DNA from: Trachythela sp. YZ-2020
Taxonomy: Eukaryota; Cnidaria; Anthozoa; Malacalcyonacea; Clavulariidae
NCBI GenBank assembly: GCA_016169945.1
Contig: JADLSH010000091.1
Span: 1-64,000 of the forward strand
Direction of reading: 5' to 3'
Length of the DNA: 64,000 nt
The notes under the pieces are model-generated. The model did no database searches. It was not told the origin of the DNA and saw only the letters and a list, made by a program, of their open reading frames with translations. Position numbers and translations under genes: made by a program. Shown here piece after piece: positions 1 through 10,389 of the stretch (position 1 is the first letter of the stretch; each line of letters opens with the position of its first letter).

Positions 1-419
1 AATAATAATTAATTTAAGGTCAAGATGACTCAAGATGACCTTTTTCAATAACATAATTTTGATGTCATACCATCAACAGTTTTGCCTAATATCATGTGTC
101 ACCTAATATCCCCCCAGTGACATTAATATTTCCCAATATCATATTAGAATCTCGCCTAGATATTACTCATTTAAAATTTTAGAAATAATTCTCATGGCTT
201 GATGTTATGGCTTGCGGTGTGCGGTATGTTGGGGCCCAGTATAGGCCTTAAGCTACTACGTTTGAGATTCAATGTTATCAGGGTGAAAAGGGATGGAAAG
301 TATCTCCTAATGCTGAAACCAAAACCGGAGAAAAACACGACAGCCGGACAAACAGCAAAACAATCTCCAAGTCTAATCCGTATCGTTTTTTCAACACACT
401 CTTTCTGCAACAGTGAGCT

Positions 420-765
420 TGGAATTTGCAGACAGCGTCGATCCATTGTCTATTACGTCAGCAATTGGTTTATGAATTTCTTGGATTGTGGCGTCGGCTA
501 AGTTGAATTGAATATCACATCAATGTTTACCGCTTAATACTTCAGGAAAAAAAAATTATTGATAATACCAATAAAGCCTCGTTTATTTTGATATAATGGA
601 ATCAAGAATATAAGAAATCTTTTATTCATGTTTCGAAACGCCCCACTGTTAGGGTTCTGTAGATCAGGTGAGGTTCATCAGTGTTATAACAATTACATAA
701 AAAACAGCCCCATTTGGTGAGGTCAGCTGAGTTGTGCAGAAGTTCCTGGTGCAGTAGTTGTTGTG
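420..765 (-). other. SEA-like copy 7 (3'-most)
   Basis: The most decayed copy, with stop codons on the minus strand. It keeps NETHEQMS-like remnants, YQN before GFIG-like sequence, DVIFNST-like sequence and DNGSTLSANSKLTVAERV, which resembles the end of copy 1. Open minus-strand sequence continues to about 192 with no family I recognise. Possibly the 3' end of the gene. Confidence 0.5.
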
Positions 766-2705
766 TTTCACTCTCGGGAAGTGGTGTTGTGGTGTTTCCA
801 GCGGGGAGGTGATGTTATTGTGTTTCAGTTAGAGGTGATGTTGCTGTGTTTTTCTGATGGAGTGGTGTTCTGTTTCCTGTTCCAGGTGATGTTGTAGTGT
901 TTCCTGCGAGTGGCGTTATTTGTGTTTCTGGTGGAGATGATGTTGTTGTGTTTGCACCGTTGGTGATTTTATTTAGCCGATTCCGGCGGAATGTGGTGTT
1001 GTGTTTACCTGTTGGAGGTGATGTTGTTGTGTTTCCTGCGGGATATGATGCTGTACCGTTTCCTGCTGGAGAGTAATGTTATTGTGTTTCCTCCGGGAGG
1101 TGGCGTTGTTGTGTTTCCTGTTGGAGGTGATATTGTTGTATTTCCTGCAGTAGGTGATATTGTTGCGTTTCCTGCTGGAGGTGATGTTGTTGTATTTCCT
1201 GCGGGAGGTGATGTTGTTATGTTTACTGCGTTAGGTGATTTTGTTGTGTTTCCTGCGGGAGGTGATGTTGTTGTGTTTCCTGCGGGATGAGATGCTGTAC
1301 TGCTTCCTGCTGGAGGTAATGTTGTGTGTTTCCTCGGGAGGTGGCGTTGTTGTGTTTCCTGTTGGAGGAGTATGTTGTGGTGTTTTGCTACAAGAGGTGG
1401 TGTTGTTGTGTTTCCTGTGGGAGGTTGTGTTGTTGTATGTTTGCTGTAGGAGGTGATATTGTTGCGTTCCTGCTGGAGGTGATGTTGTTGTATTTCCTGC
1501 GGCAGGTGATGTTGATATGTTTAGTGCGTTAGGTGATGTTGTTGTATTTCCTGCGGGATGTGATGCTGTACTGCTTCCTGATGGAGTAATGTTGTTGTGT
1601 TTCCTCCGGGGAGGTGGCGTTGTTGTGTTTCCTGTTGGAGGTGATATTGTGGTGTTTGCTACAGAGGTGGTGTTATTTGTGTTTCCTGTTGGAGGTGATA
1701 TTTATTGTATTTCCTGAGGGAGGTGATGTTGTTATGTTTAGTGCGTTGGGTGATTTTGTTGTATGTTTCCTGCAGGGAGGTGATGTTGTGTTTCTTCGGG
1801 AGGTGACGTTGTTGTATTTCCTGTTGGAGGTGATATTGTGGCAAGTTTGCTACGAGGTGATGTTGTTGTGTTTCCTGTTGGAGGTGATGTTGTTGTGGTT
1901 ACGGCAGGAGGTGTTGTTGTGTTTCTTGCGGAGGTGATATTTGTTGTGTTTCCTGCTGGAGCTGAAGGTGTTGTGTTTTCCTGGAGGGGGTCGAGTTATT
2001 TGTGTTTGCCGGAGGTGATGTTGTTGTGTTTCCTGCAGGTGGTGCTGTTGTTTTGCATTTCCTCCGGGAGGTGACGTTGTTATTGTGTTTCCTGTTGGAG
2101 GTGATATTGTGGTGTTTGCTACGAGAGGTGATGTTATTTGTGTTTCCTGTTGGAGGTGCTGATGTTGGTTACATGGGGTAGGTGTTATTTGTGTTTCTTG
2201 CGGGAGGTGATGTTGTTGTGTTTCCTGGAGCTGAAGTTGTTGTGTTTCCTGGGAGGGGGTCGAGTTGTTGTGTTTTACTGCCGGAGGTGATAAGTTGTTT
2301 TATTTCCTCCAGGAGGTGATGTTGTTGTATTTCCTGCAGGAGGTGCTGATGTTGAGGTTGACGGCGGGAGGTGTTGTTGTGTTTCCTGCTGGACGTGATG
2401 TTGTTGTATTTCCTGCGGGAGGTGCTGATGTTGTGGTTGCGGCGGGAGGTGTGGTTGTGTTTCTTGCGGGAGGTGTGATTTGTGTTTTTTCTTGCGGGAG
2501 GTGATGTTGTTGTGTTTCCTGCTGGAGCTGAAGTTGTTGTATTTCCTGCGAGGGGTCGAGTTGTTGTATTGTTTACTGCCGGAGGCGATGTTGTTGCGTT
2601 TCCTGCGGGAGGTGGTGTTGTTGTGTTTCCTGCGAGAGGTGTTGTTGTTGTGTTTCCAGCAGGAGGGGGTGTTGTTGGGTTTCCTGCGTTACGTGGTGTT
2701 ATTAT
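765..2705 (-). repeat. 27-bp mucin repeat array, segment E (longest)
   Basis: Nearly 2 kb of 27-bp tandem units, roughly 70 copies. On the plus strand they give open stretches of GGDVVVFPA; on the minus strand they give NTTTSPP-type mucin sequence. The minus reading is preferred because the SEA segments between arrays are coding only on the minus strand. Confidence 0.87.
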
Positions 2706-3075
2706 GCGACTGTAAGAAACTTACAATATTTAAAAGGAGTAGACCCATTATCCTTTGCTTCCAGTAATTGGTTTTGAATTTCTTGGATTGTCGGCGGTCG
2801 CCTCTCAGTAGAATTGAATTTCACATCAATATCTGCAAAGCAATACTTCCATTAGAAAAATGAAATAATGATGACACCAATAAAGCCACCCATATTTTTG
2901 ATATAATGGAATTAAGAATATAAGAAAATCTTGCACTCAGCGTGTTTCGAAACGCCCCACTGCTAGCGTTCTGTAGATCAGGGGTGAAGGATTCATCAAT
3001 TGTTATAACAACTGCGTATGAAACAACCTGTCCTTGTGGGGATAGCGGAGTTGTTGGGCAGAAGTTGCTAGTGTA
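2705..3075 (-). other. SEA-like copy 6
   Basis: The minus strand has VVSYAVVITIDESFTPDLQN and ASSGAF, then ARFSYILNSIISK before the frame drifts. SFSNGSIVAD-type sequence follows in another frame. Confidence 0.62.
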
Positions 3076-3079
3076 GTTG

Positions 3080-4470
3080 CTGTGAGTAAGCTTCCTGCCG
3101 GAAGTGGTGTTGTAGTATTGTCTGGGGAGGTGCTGTTGTAGTGTTCCTCCAGGGAGAGTTCTGCTATTTGTGGTTGCTGCAGGCGTTGAAATTGTTGTGC
3201 TTACTGCGGGAGGTGATATTGTGGTATTTCCTGCAGGAGGTGCTGATGTTATGGTTACGGCGGGAGGAGTCATTGTTGTGTTTTCCTGGGTGATGTTGTT
3301 GCTTTCCTGCTGGGAGGTGCTGATGTTGTTGTATTTCCTGCAGGATGTGATGCTTTGTACTGCTTCCTGATGGAGGTATGTTGTTGTGTTTCCTCCGGGA
3401 GGTGGCGTTGTTATGTGTTTCCTGTTGGAGGTGATATTGTGGTGTTTGCTACACAAGGGGTGGTGTTGTTGTGTTTCCTGTTGGAGTGATGTTGTTGTAT
3501 TTCCTGGGGAGGTGATGTTGTTATGTTTCCTGCTGAAGGTGATGTTGTTGTATTTCCTGCGGCAGGTGATGTTGATATGTTTAGTGCGTTAGGTGATTGT
3601 TGTATTTCCCCTGCGGGATGTGATGCTGTACTGCTTCTGATGGAGGTAATGTTGTTGTGTTTCCTCCGAAGGAGAGTGGCGTTGTTGTGTTTCCTGTTGG
3701 AGGTGATATTGTGGTGTTGCACAAGAGGGTGGTGTTGTTATGTTTCCTGTTGGAGGTGATGTTGTTGTGTTTCCTGAGAGGTGATGTTGTTATGTTTAGT
3801 GCGTTAGGTGATTTTATTTGTGTTTCAAGGAGGTGATGTTGTTGTATTTCTTTCGGAGTGACGTTGTTGGCATTCCTGTTGGAGGTGATATTGTGGTGTT
3901 GCTACGAGAGGTGATGTTGTTGTGTTTTCCTGTGGAGGTGATATTTGTTGTGGTTGGCGGGAGGTGTTGTTGTGTTTCTTGCGGGAGGTGATGTTGTTGT
4001 GTTTCCTGCTGGGCTAGAGTTGTTGTGTTTCCTGGGGGGTCAGGTTATTTATTTTACTGCCGGAGGTGATGTTGTTGTGTTTCCTGCAGGTGGTGCTGTT
4101 GTTTTGTTTCCTCCGGGAGGTAGCGTTGTTGTGTTTCCTATTTGGAGTGATATTGTCAGTGTTTGCTACACGAGAGGTGATGTTGTTGTGTTTCCTGTTG
4201 GAGTGCTGATGTTGTGGTTACGGCGGAGGTGTTGTTGTGTTTCTTGCGGGAGGTGTTGTTGTGTTTTCTTGCGGGAGGTGATGTTGTTGTGTTTCCTGCT
4301 GGAGCTGGAGATTGTTATATTTCCTGCGAGGGTCGAGTTGTTGTATTTACTGCCGGAGTGATGTTGTTGTGTTTACTGCAGGAGGTGGTGTTGTGTTTCC
4401 TATGGGACTTGGTGTTGTTGTGTTTCCTGCGGGACGTGGTGTTGTTGTGTTTCACTGCGGGACATTGGTA
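3080..4470 (-). repeat. 27-bp mucin repeat array, segment D
   Basis: About 1.4 kb of the 27-bp units. Blocks of units recur in the same order as in the array at 765-2705 (for example the GATATGTTTAGTGCGTTAGG variant near 1515 and near 3573), so arrays were copied as blocks and not only unit by unit. Confidence 0.85.
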
Positions 4471-4815
4471 TTTATTTGCGACTGTAGAACTTACAATATT
4501 AAAAGGTAGATCCATTATCCTTTGCTTCAGTAATTGGTTTTAGATTTCTTGGATTGTCAGCGTCGCCTCAGTAGAATTGAATTTCACATCGATATACTGC
4601 AGCAATACTTCCATTAGAAAATGAAATAATTATGACACCAATAAACTACCTGTTTTGATATAATGGAATTAAGAATATAGAAATCTTGCACTCATGTTTC
4701 AGAAACGCCTCACTGCTAGCGTTCTGTAGATCATGGGTGAAGCGTTCATCAATTGTTATAGCAACTGCGTATGAGCAACCTGTTCTTGTGAGGATAAGCG
4801 GAGTTGTTGCAGAAG
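4470..4815 (-). other. SEA-like copy 5
   Basis: The minus strand reads AVAITIDERFTHDLQNASSE then AFLKHECKISIFLIPLYQN (4646-4888 reading), a good N-terminal SEA half. The rest continues after a frameshift. Confidence 0.62.
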
Positions 4816-4819
4816 TTGC

Positions 4820-5225
4820 TAGTGTAGTTGCTATGATGTTTCCTGCCGGATGTGGTGTTGTATTATTGCCTGGGAGGTGCTGTTGCATAGTGTTCCCTCG
4901 GGAGGTTCTGCTGTTGTGTTTGCTACAGGCGTCGATGTTGTTTTGTTTCCCTGCTGGGTGATGTTGTTGTATTTCCTGCAGGAAATTGCTGATGTTGTGG
5001 TTACGGCGGGAGGTGTTGTTGCTGTTATTTCTTGCGTGAAGGTGATGTTGTGTGTTCCTGCTGGAGCTGAAGTTGTTGTGTTTCCTGAGAGTCGAGTTGT
5101 TATGTTTACTGCCGGGTGATGTTGTTGTGTTTCCTGCGGGAGGTGGTGTTGTTAATATTTCCTATGGGACTTGGTGTTGTGTTTCCTGCGGGACGTGGTG
5201 TTGTTGTGTTTCCTGCGGGACGTGT
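4820..5225 (-). repeat. 27-bp mucin repeat array, segment C
   Basis: Same 27-bp family as the other arrays, with several shortened units. It lies between SEA copies 4 and 5. Confidence 0.82.
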
Positions 5226-5590
5226 GTTATTTGCGACTGTGAAACACAATATTAAAAAGGTAGATCCATTATCCTTTGCTTCGTGTTGGTTTTTAATTTC
5301 TTGGATTGTCGGCGTCGCCTCAGTAGAATTGAATTTCACATCGATATCTGCAACAATACTTCCGATGAAAATGAAATAAATTATGACGCAATAAAGCCAC
5401 CCTTATTTTTGATATAATGGAATTAAGAATATAAGAAATCTTGCACTCATGTTTCGAAACGCCTCACTGCTGGCGTTCTGTAGATCATGGGTGAAGCGTT
5501 CATCAATTGTTATAACAACTGCGCGCTAGAAACAACCTGTTCTTGTAGGGATGGCGGAGTTTGTTGCAGAAGTTGCTAGTGTAGTTGCTG
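5225..5590 (-). other. SEA-like copy 4
   Basis: The minus strand includes NSTEATPTIQEIKNQ followed by AKDNGSTFLI, the C-terminal SEA half. The middle is frame-shifted in the A-rich stretch near 5395-5410. It is very similar to copies 3, 5 and 6 at nucleotide level. Confidence 0.62.
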
Positions 5591-6010
5591 TAGTGTTTCC
5601 TGCCGGATGTGGTGTTGTATTGTTGTGCCTGGGGAGGTGCTGTTGTAGTGTTCCCTCCGGGAGAATTTCTGCTGTTGTGTTTGCTGCAGGCGTCGATGTT
5701 GTTTTGTTTCCTGCTGGGTGATGTTTTTGTATTTCCTGCAGGAGGTGCTGATGTTGTGGTTAGGCCAGGAGGTGTTGTTGTATTTCTTGCAGGAAGTGAT
5801 GTTGTTGTGTTTCCTGCTGGAGCTGAAGTTGTTATGTTTCCTTAGGGGTCAGGTTATTTGTGTTTACTGCCAGGTGATGTTTTTGTGTTTCCTGCGAGAA
5901 TTAGAGTATTGTGTGTTTCCTATGGGACTTGGTGTTGTTGTGTTTCTATGGGACGTGGTATTGTTGTGTTTCCTGCGGGACGTGGTGTTGTTGTGTTTCC
6001 TGCAGGGACG
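5590..6010 (-). repeat. 27-bp mucin repeat array, segment B
   Basis: A short array of the same 27-bp family between SEA copies 3 and 4. The units nearest copy 3 share a GGGACGTGGTGTTGTTGTG variant that recurs at the equivalent edge of the other arrays, which shows that array edge and SEA segment were duplicated together. Confidence 0.82.
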
Positions 6011-6400
6011 TGGTGTTGTTGCGACTGTAGAGCTTACAATTAAAGGGAAGTAGATCCATTATCCTTTGCTTCAATGGTGGTTTTTGAATTTCTTGGATTG
6101 TCAGCGTCGCCTCAGTAGAATTAATTTCATCAATATCTGCAACAATGCTTCCGATAGAAAATGAAATAATGATGACACCAATAAAGCCACCCTTATTTTG
6201 ATATAATGGAATTAAGAATATAAGAAATCTTGCACTCATGTTTCAGAAACGCCCCACTGCTAACGTTCTGTAGATCAGGGGAATTGGAAAGGTTCATCAA
6301 TTGTACATAACAACTTGCGTATGAAACAACCTGTTCTTGTGGGGATAGCGGAGTTGTTGCAGAAGTTGCTGAGTGTAGTTGCTGTCGTGTTTTCCTGCCG
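6010..6400 (-). other. SEA-like copy 3 (best preserved)
   Basis: From 6239 downward the minus strand reads continuously MSARFLIFLIPLYQNKGG then FIGVIIISFSIGSIVADID and NSTEATLTIQEIQ. These match the hydrophobic beta-strand, GS-core and C-terminal helix order of a SEA domain. The N-terminal part (DLQNVSSGAF) lies just upstream in another frame. In several sister copies the run before KGG has an extra A that destroys the frame, so this copy shows what the intact domain looks like. Confidence 0.7.
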
Positions 6401-7079
6401 GAGAGTGAATTGTTGTAGTATTGCGCTGACAGGAGGTGCTGTTGCATAGTGTTCCACTCCGGGAGTGTTTCCTGCTGGGGTGACGTTGTTGTGTTTCCTG
6501 TTGGAGGTGATGTTGTAGTGTTTCCTGTTGGTGGTGATGTTGTTGTATTTCCTGCGGGAGGTGATATTGTTGTGTTTCCCACCATGGGACATGTGGGTAT
6601 TTGTTGTGTTTCCTGCGCGGGACGTGGTGTTGTTGTGTTTCCTGCGGGACGTGGTTTTGTTATATTTTACTGCGTTAGGTGATTTTGTTGTGTTTTCCTG
6701 CAGGAGGTGATGTTGTTGTGTTCCACTGCTGTAGCTAGAGAAGGTGTTCTATTTCCTGCAGGGGGTCGAGGTTGTTGTGTTTTACTGCAGGAGGTGATGT
6801 TATTTGTATTTCACTGCAGGAGGTGCTGATGTTGTGGTTACAGCGGAGTTGTTGTTGTGTTTCTTGCGGAGTATTGCTGTTATTTGCGTTTCCTGCTTGA
6901 GGTGCTGTTGTGTTTCCTGCTGGAAGTGATGTTGTTGTGTTTCACGTGTAGGAGTTGGTGTTGTTGTGTTTCCTGCCAAAGTTGATGTTATTTGTGTTTC
7001 CCTGCTGGAATTGGTTTTGTTGTATTTCCCACTCGAAGTATTGTTGTTGTATTTTCTTCTGACACACTTTTTCTGTAAC
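6400..7079 (-). repeat. 27-bp mucin repeat array, segment A
   Basis: Tandem imperfect 27-bp units with core GTGATGTTGTTGTGTTTCCT on the plus strand. On the minus strand they encode GNTTTSPP(A/T)-like units; 6450-6585 keeps the cleanest frame with four successive units. Unit length is a multiple of three, as expected of a coding array, but insertions of 1-2 bases interrupt it. Confidence 0.85.
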
Positions 7080-7385
7080 AATTAAACTTTGAATAGTAAA
7101 CAGCGTAGATCCATTTTCCTTTGCTTCGATAATTGGTTCTTCAATTTTCTCAGCTCTGTTGTATTGACTTCGGTTGCATTAAATATTACAGTGCATACAT
7201 GCTGCAATAACTCCTTCGAATAGAAGTAAACAGTTGAATTTCAAAGAAAACCAGGTAAATCTTGGTAAAATGGTTCAAAAGTCGATGAATCTGTTACTGA
7301 AATTTCTGAATGCCGCACTGTTCATTTTTTTAGTTCGCAGTTGAATGTTTCGTTAATTATAATACTATTTCGTGCAGTAACAGTG
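7080..7385 (-). other. SEA-like copy 2
   Basis: The minus strand reads IIINETFNCELK, then NSAAFRNFSNRF, a GF core and VIFNATEVNTTEL, in frames that shift between these blocks. It shares the order of motifs with the copies further left but is clearly older or less homogenised. The start of the 27-bp array follows directly on its 3' side. Confidence 0.6.
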
Positions 7386-7419
7386 TTCTGATCTGCTGTT
7401 ACAATGTCATTTCTGTTTC

Positions 7420-7797
7420 CACTTTCATCGACACACTTTTCTGCAACTGTTAAACTTTGAATGGCCAAACGGCGTAGATCTAAGCTTGTCTTTTGATTCA
7501 GCAATTGGTGCTTCAATTCACTGCTGTTGTATTCGCTTCTGTTGCGTTGAATATTATATTAATATCTGTTTCAATACTTCCTTTCGAAAACGAGTTAACT
7601 TGAGAATTTGGAGAAAGCCTGGTAAATCTTGATAAAATGGTTCCAAAAAAGCCGATAAAATCTACCCACTCAAACTTCGGAAGGCCGCACTTTCATAGTT
7701 TTTTTAATTCGCAGTTGAATGTCTCGTTAATTGCTTAATAACAACTTCGTATGTAATAGTGTTCCTGACTTTGCACTGTGGCATTTGCTGCGCGTCG
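7420..7797 (-). other. SEA-like copy 1 with splice acceptor
   Basis: This is the copy nearest the gene's 5' side. The minus strand has a T-rich tract and AG just before 7797, then coding-like sequence with TYEVVI and a frame-broken INETFNCELK match, and ends near LTVAEKCVDESGNRND. It is more diverged from the others and no repeat array separates it from copy 2. Confidence 0.55.
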
Positions 7798-7799
7798 CT

Positions 7800-8690
7800 A
7801 AAAAAAATTGAAATTATAGAAATTCACATAAGTGTAAAATAGGAGGAACTACAAAGCAATTCAAATGAAAATCCCCACGACAAATAAAATACAATGCTAT
7901 ATTTGAATCAAATTTGCGACAGAATCAAGAAGTAGAAAGACCACTAAAATGTCATTTTACAATTTTGAGAAATTAAGGTTATATACATATACGTATTAAT
8001 TTGTATTTAAATTGAATTCAAGAACACTTATTTTGGGAACGTCTACCTTGTATGAAGAAGTTAAATATCGACATGAAGAATTTCTTCCACAGTGTTATGA
8101 ACAATAAGATGAAGCCATGTTATCATTGCCGCGTTCTAATGCGTTCCAATACTTTCGCGTAAATGTGTATTCAATTATTAGCCATCGAAAGTGTGATTCC
8201 GCAGGGGAATATGTAATCCGTTAACTGTTTTTCGCTAAAACGCTTAGAAAAACGGATGGTAAATGGATACAAAACGGTTGGGATAAATCGTTTTCAACGA
8301 GTTTACCAAAACGTGAAAAACGGTATCAAAAATAATTTGTACGGTATCGAGAAACTGTAAAAGAAAACGGATCGAGGATACCGTTTTAACGGATGGAGAC
8401 GAACGATTTAGAAGCGGATAGTGCTAACCGTTAATACGAAGATGGAGCCATAAGACTTAAACGGAGTAGATCAAATGGTTTTAAGAGCTGTGGACGAACT
8501 GCTCAGTTATACTGTATACAATTTAAATGTAATCGGTCAAACGCAGCGTTTTTGGATCCAATGCAACGAATTTAATGCTGTTTCCTTCGAATGAACAGAA
8601 AATGCATTAGTTTTCAAGATCAGCTAATATGCGTAATAATTCATGATTAATAAACAATTAGAGATGTATGGCATAGTAATTTAATACTCA
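7800..8690. other. No gene seen
   Basis: AT-rich sequence, probably intron or intergenic. A loosely repeated AACGGAT/AACGGTAT motif between about 8215 and 8480 is the only structure seen. Confidence 0.6.
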
Positions 8691-9140
8691 CTGTCTGTAT
8701 GAAAAGCTTAGATGGACTGCAAGATGTAGCGATAATAATTTTTCGGCTGTGTCTTGATTCGATCTGGTTTTTCCACGATAATTGTTCGTCAACAATTACA
8801 CCTAGGCTTTTTAGTACTTTACCCTATTAATATTGGTTTCCCCAATTTTTAATTCTTTGTCTATTCTTTGTCTAAGACCTATTATCATGTAATTCTGTTT
8901 TATCTTTATTGAGAGTTAACCTGTTGGCCAGCAGCCACTGATGAACTCTTTCTAAGTCTGCATTTAATTTAGTTATGACTTCATCACTTGATCTACCACT
9001 TATCGTTAAATTTGTGTCGTCAGCGAGCATAGCAGTATTCGAATGCGAGAGACACCTCGGGAAGATCGTTTTATAAGAAACTAAAAATAACAACAGTCCC
9101 CAGATTTGATCCACTGAAAGGGCACTCCGCATCCTATGGT
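8690..9140 (-). pseudogene. LINE reverse-transcriptase fragment (L2/CR1-like)
   Basis: The minus strand reads the second half of a non-LTR reverse transcriptase: ADDTNLTISG (the A/FxDD catalytic box), LNADLERVHQWLLANRLTLN, then after a stop and frameshift KSLGVIVDEQLSWKNQIES. No endonuclease or N-terminal palm is present. It is a 5'-truncated, inactive copy. Confidence 0.8.
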
Positions 9141-9553
9141 ACGTCTACTTGACATGGTTCGTTCTATTTTACACATTTGTGTTCTATTGGACAAATACAG
9201 AGCTTACAAACCATTTTTAGAATTACTAGGGCTCTAGCCCCATACAGATGTAATTTGCGAGAAGTATACCGCATGATCAACACAATCAAAAGTTTTTCTT
9301 CAGGTCCAAAAATATTACACCATTCAAGCATCCACTGTCCATATTAATTAACCATTTTGTTGGTAGCCGGAAGGAGCGATGATTGTGTTGAGTGGTTCTT
9401 TCCGGAAACTTGCTTGTTCACTTGTGAATATCTCATTGGACTCAGATAATCAGACATGCGTTGAAATAAGTTTCTCAAAGATTTTCCGAAATTGCAAAAA
9501 GTATTGAAATAAGTCTATAATTAGCGCGCTCAGTCTTGTCTCCCGAGGACTGT

Positions 9554-9586
9554 CGAAGCGATCCCATTTCTAATGGGATCGCTTCG
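9554..9586. repeat. Perfect 15-bp stem hairpin
   Basis: CGAAGCGATCCCATT, a three-base loop (TCT) and its exact complement AATGGGATCGCTTCG. No flanking element boundaries are visible. Confidence 0.8.
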
Positions 9587-9589
9587 GCC

Positions 9590-10385
9590 ATTACAACCTC
9601 ATTAAATCTTATTGAAAAGCACACACGCAACTTGCCAAAGCTTACTGTTTGCGGAAAGCCGTATGAGGAGTCCAGAGTTTGATTTATTCCAGCTTAAAAC
9701 CAACTTGCCTCATAACAATCGCTACACGTGTGTCTTAGCAAAGGTAGGATAATAAAAATCAGTTAGAAACAATTGTTGCGTGGAAACTGGAAGGAATATT
9801 TAAATATTGAGTACATTCAAATATTGAAGCTATGGACGATTGGCTCCAAATATATGGTAGTTTTACGTACAGTATACGGCTTTGCGCGAAACAACAAGCT
9901 TGCGTGCGCCTTCAATGAGATAAAGTGAAATGAGACAATTTGGCCGTTAAGGTTAAAATCTGCTGTCAAAACATGTTTATTCACAATTATTTCACGAAAT
10001 AAATTATGGTAGAAACATTTACAGTGTAAAATTCATAAAAGAATGCGAAAACGGGGTTTCAGGACCTTCGACATTTTACCCTCGACCCTCGGCTTTTCAC
10101 TCGACTACTCGACAATTACCTAGAATCTTATTAAAATATTATATTAATTATATATTAATATTGATATTGATATTAAATGATAATTTTTGGCAAGTCCGCG
10201 ATCGCCAGTCCGCGTCTACCAGTCCGCGTCCCATGATCCGCGCCCTTGCCTTTCCTATCTACACCCGTACACTAGATTGCGAAAGTGGAAAATTAGTTGA
10301 AGTTAATTTAATTTCCTTTTTGGGAAAGGTTTTTGTATAAAACTGTAATAGTGATGACAATAGGATAACACCTTTTTACATCCTT
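9590..10385. other. No gene seen
   Basis: AT-rich with no supported coding sequence. A CTCGACCCTCGG stretch at about 10078-10110 resembles the CTCGACC repeats at 55.9 kb. Confidence 0.55.
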
Positions 10386-10389
10386 ATGA

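Larger units (their letters stand above)
200..7797 (-). pseudogene. SEA-domain mucin-like gene, frame-disrupted
   Basis: On the minus strand seven related segments of about 300-370 bp alternate with long 27-bp repeat arrays. Each segment reads as a SEA domain: a start such as ITIDERFTPDLQNASSEAF, then GFIGVIIISFS, the core GSIVAD and a tail with DNGST. The arrays encode Thr/Ser/Pro-rich repeats with N-x-T sequons (GNTTTSPPA type). This is the layout of secreted or membrane mucins, where SEA domains sit in O-glycosylated stalks and often self-cleave at a G-S bond. A splice acceptor (poly-T then AG) at 7798-7799 precedes the first segment, so this is probably internal or 3' coding sequence of a gene extending right. 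Frames break at many single-base indels, often in A or G runs, so it is either a decaying gene or a coding gene with assembly indels. No start codon or terminal membrane segment is identified. Confidence 0.72.

Noticed and set aside
765..7079. Plus-strand open frames with GGDVVVFPA repeats
   Set aside because: They come from the 27-bp array read on the opposite strand. The SEA segments between arrays are coding only on minus, and the plus frames stop at them.
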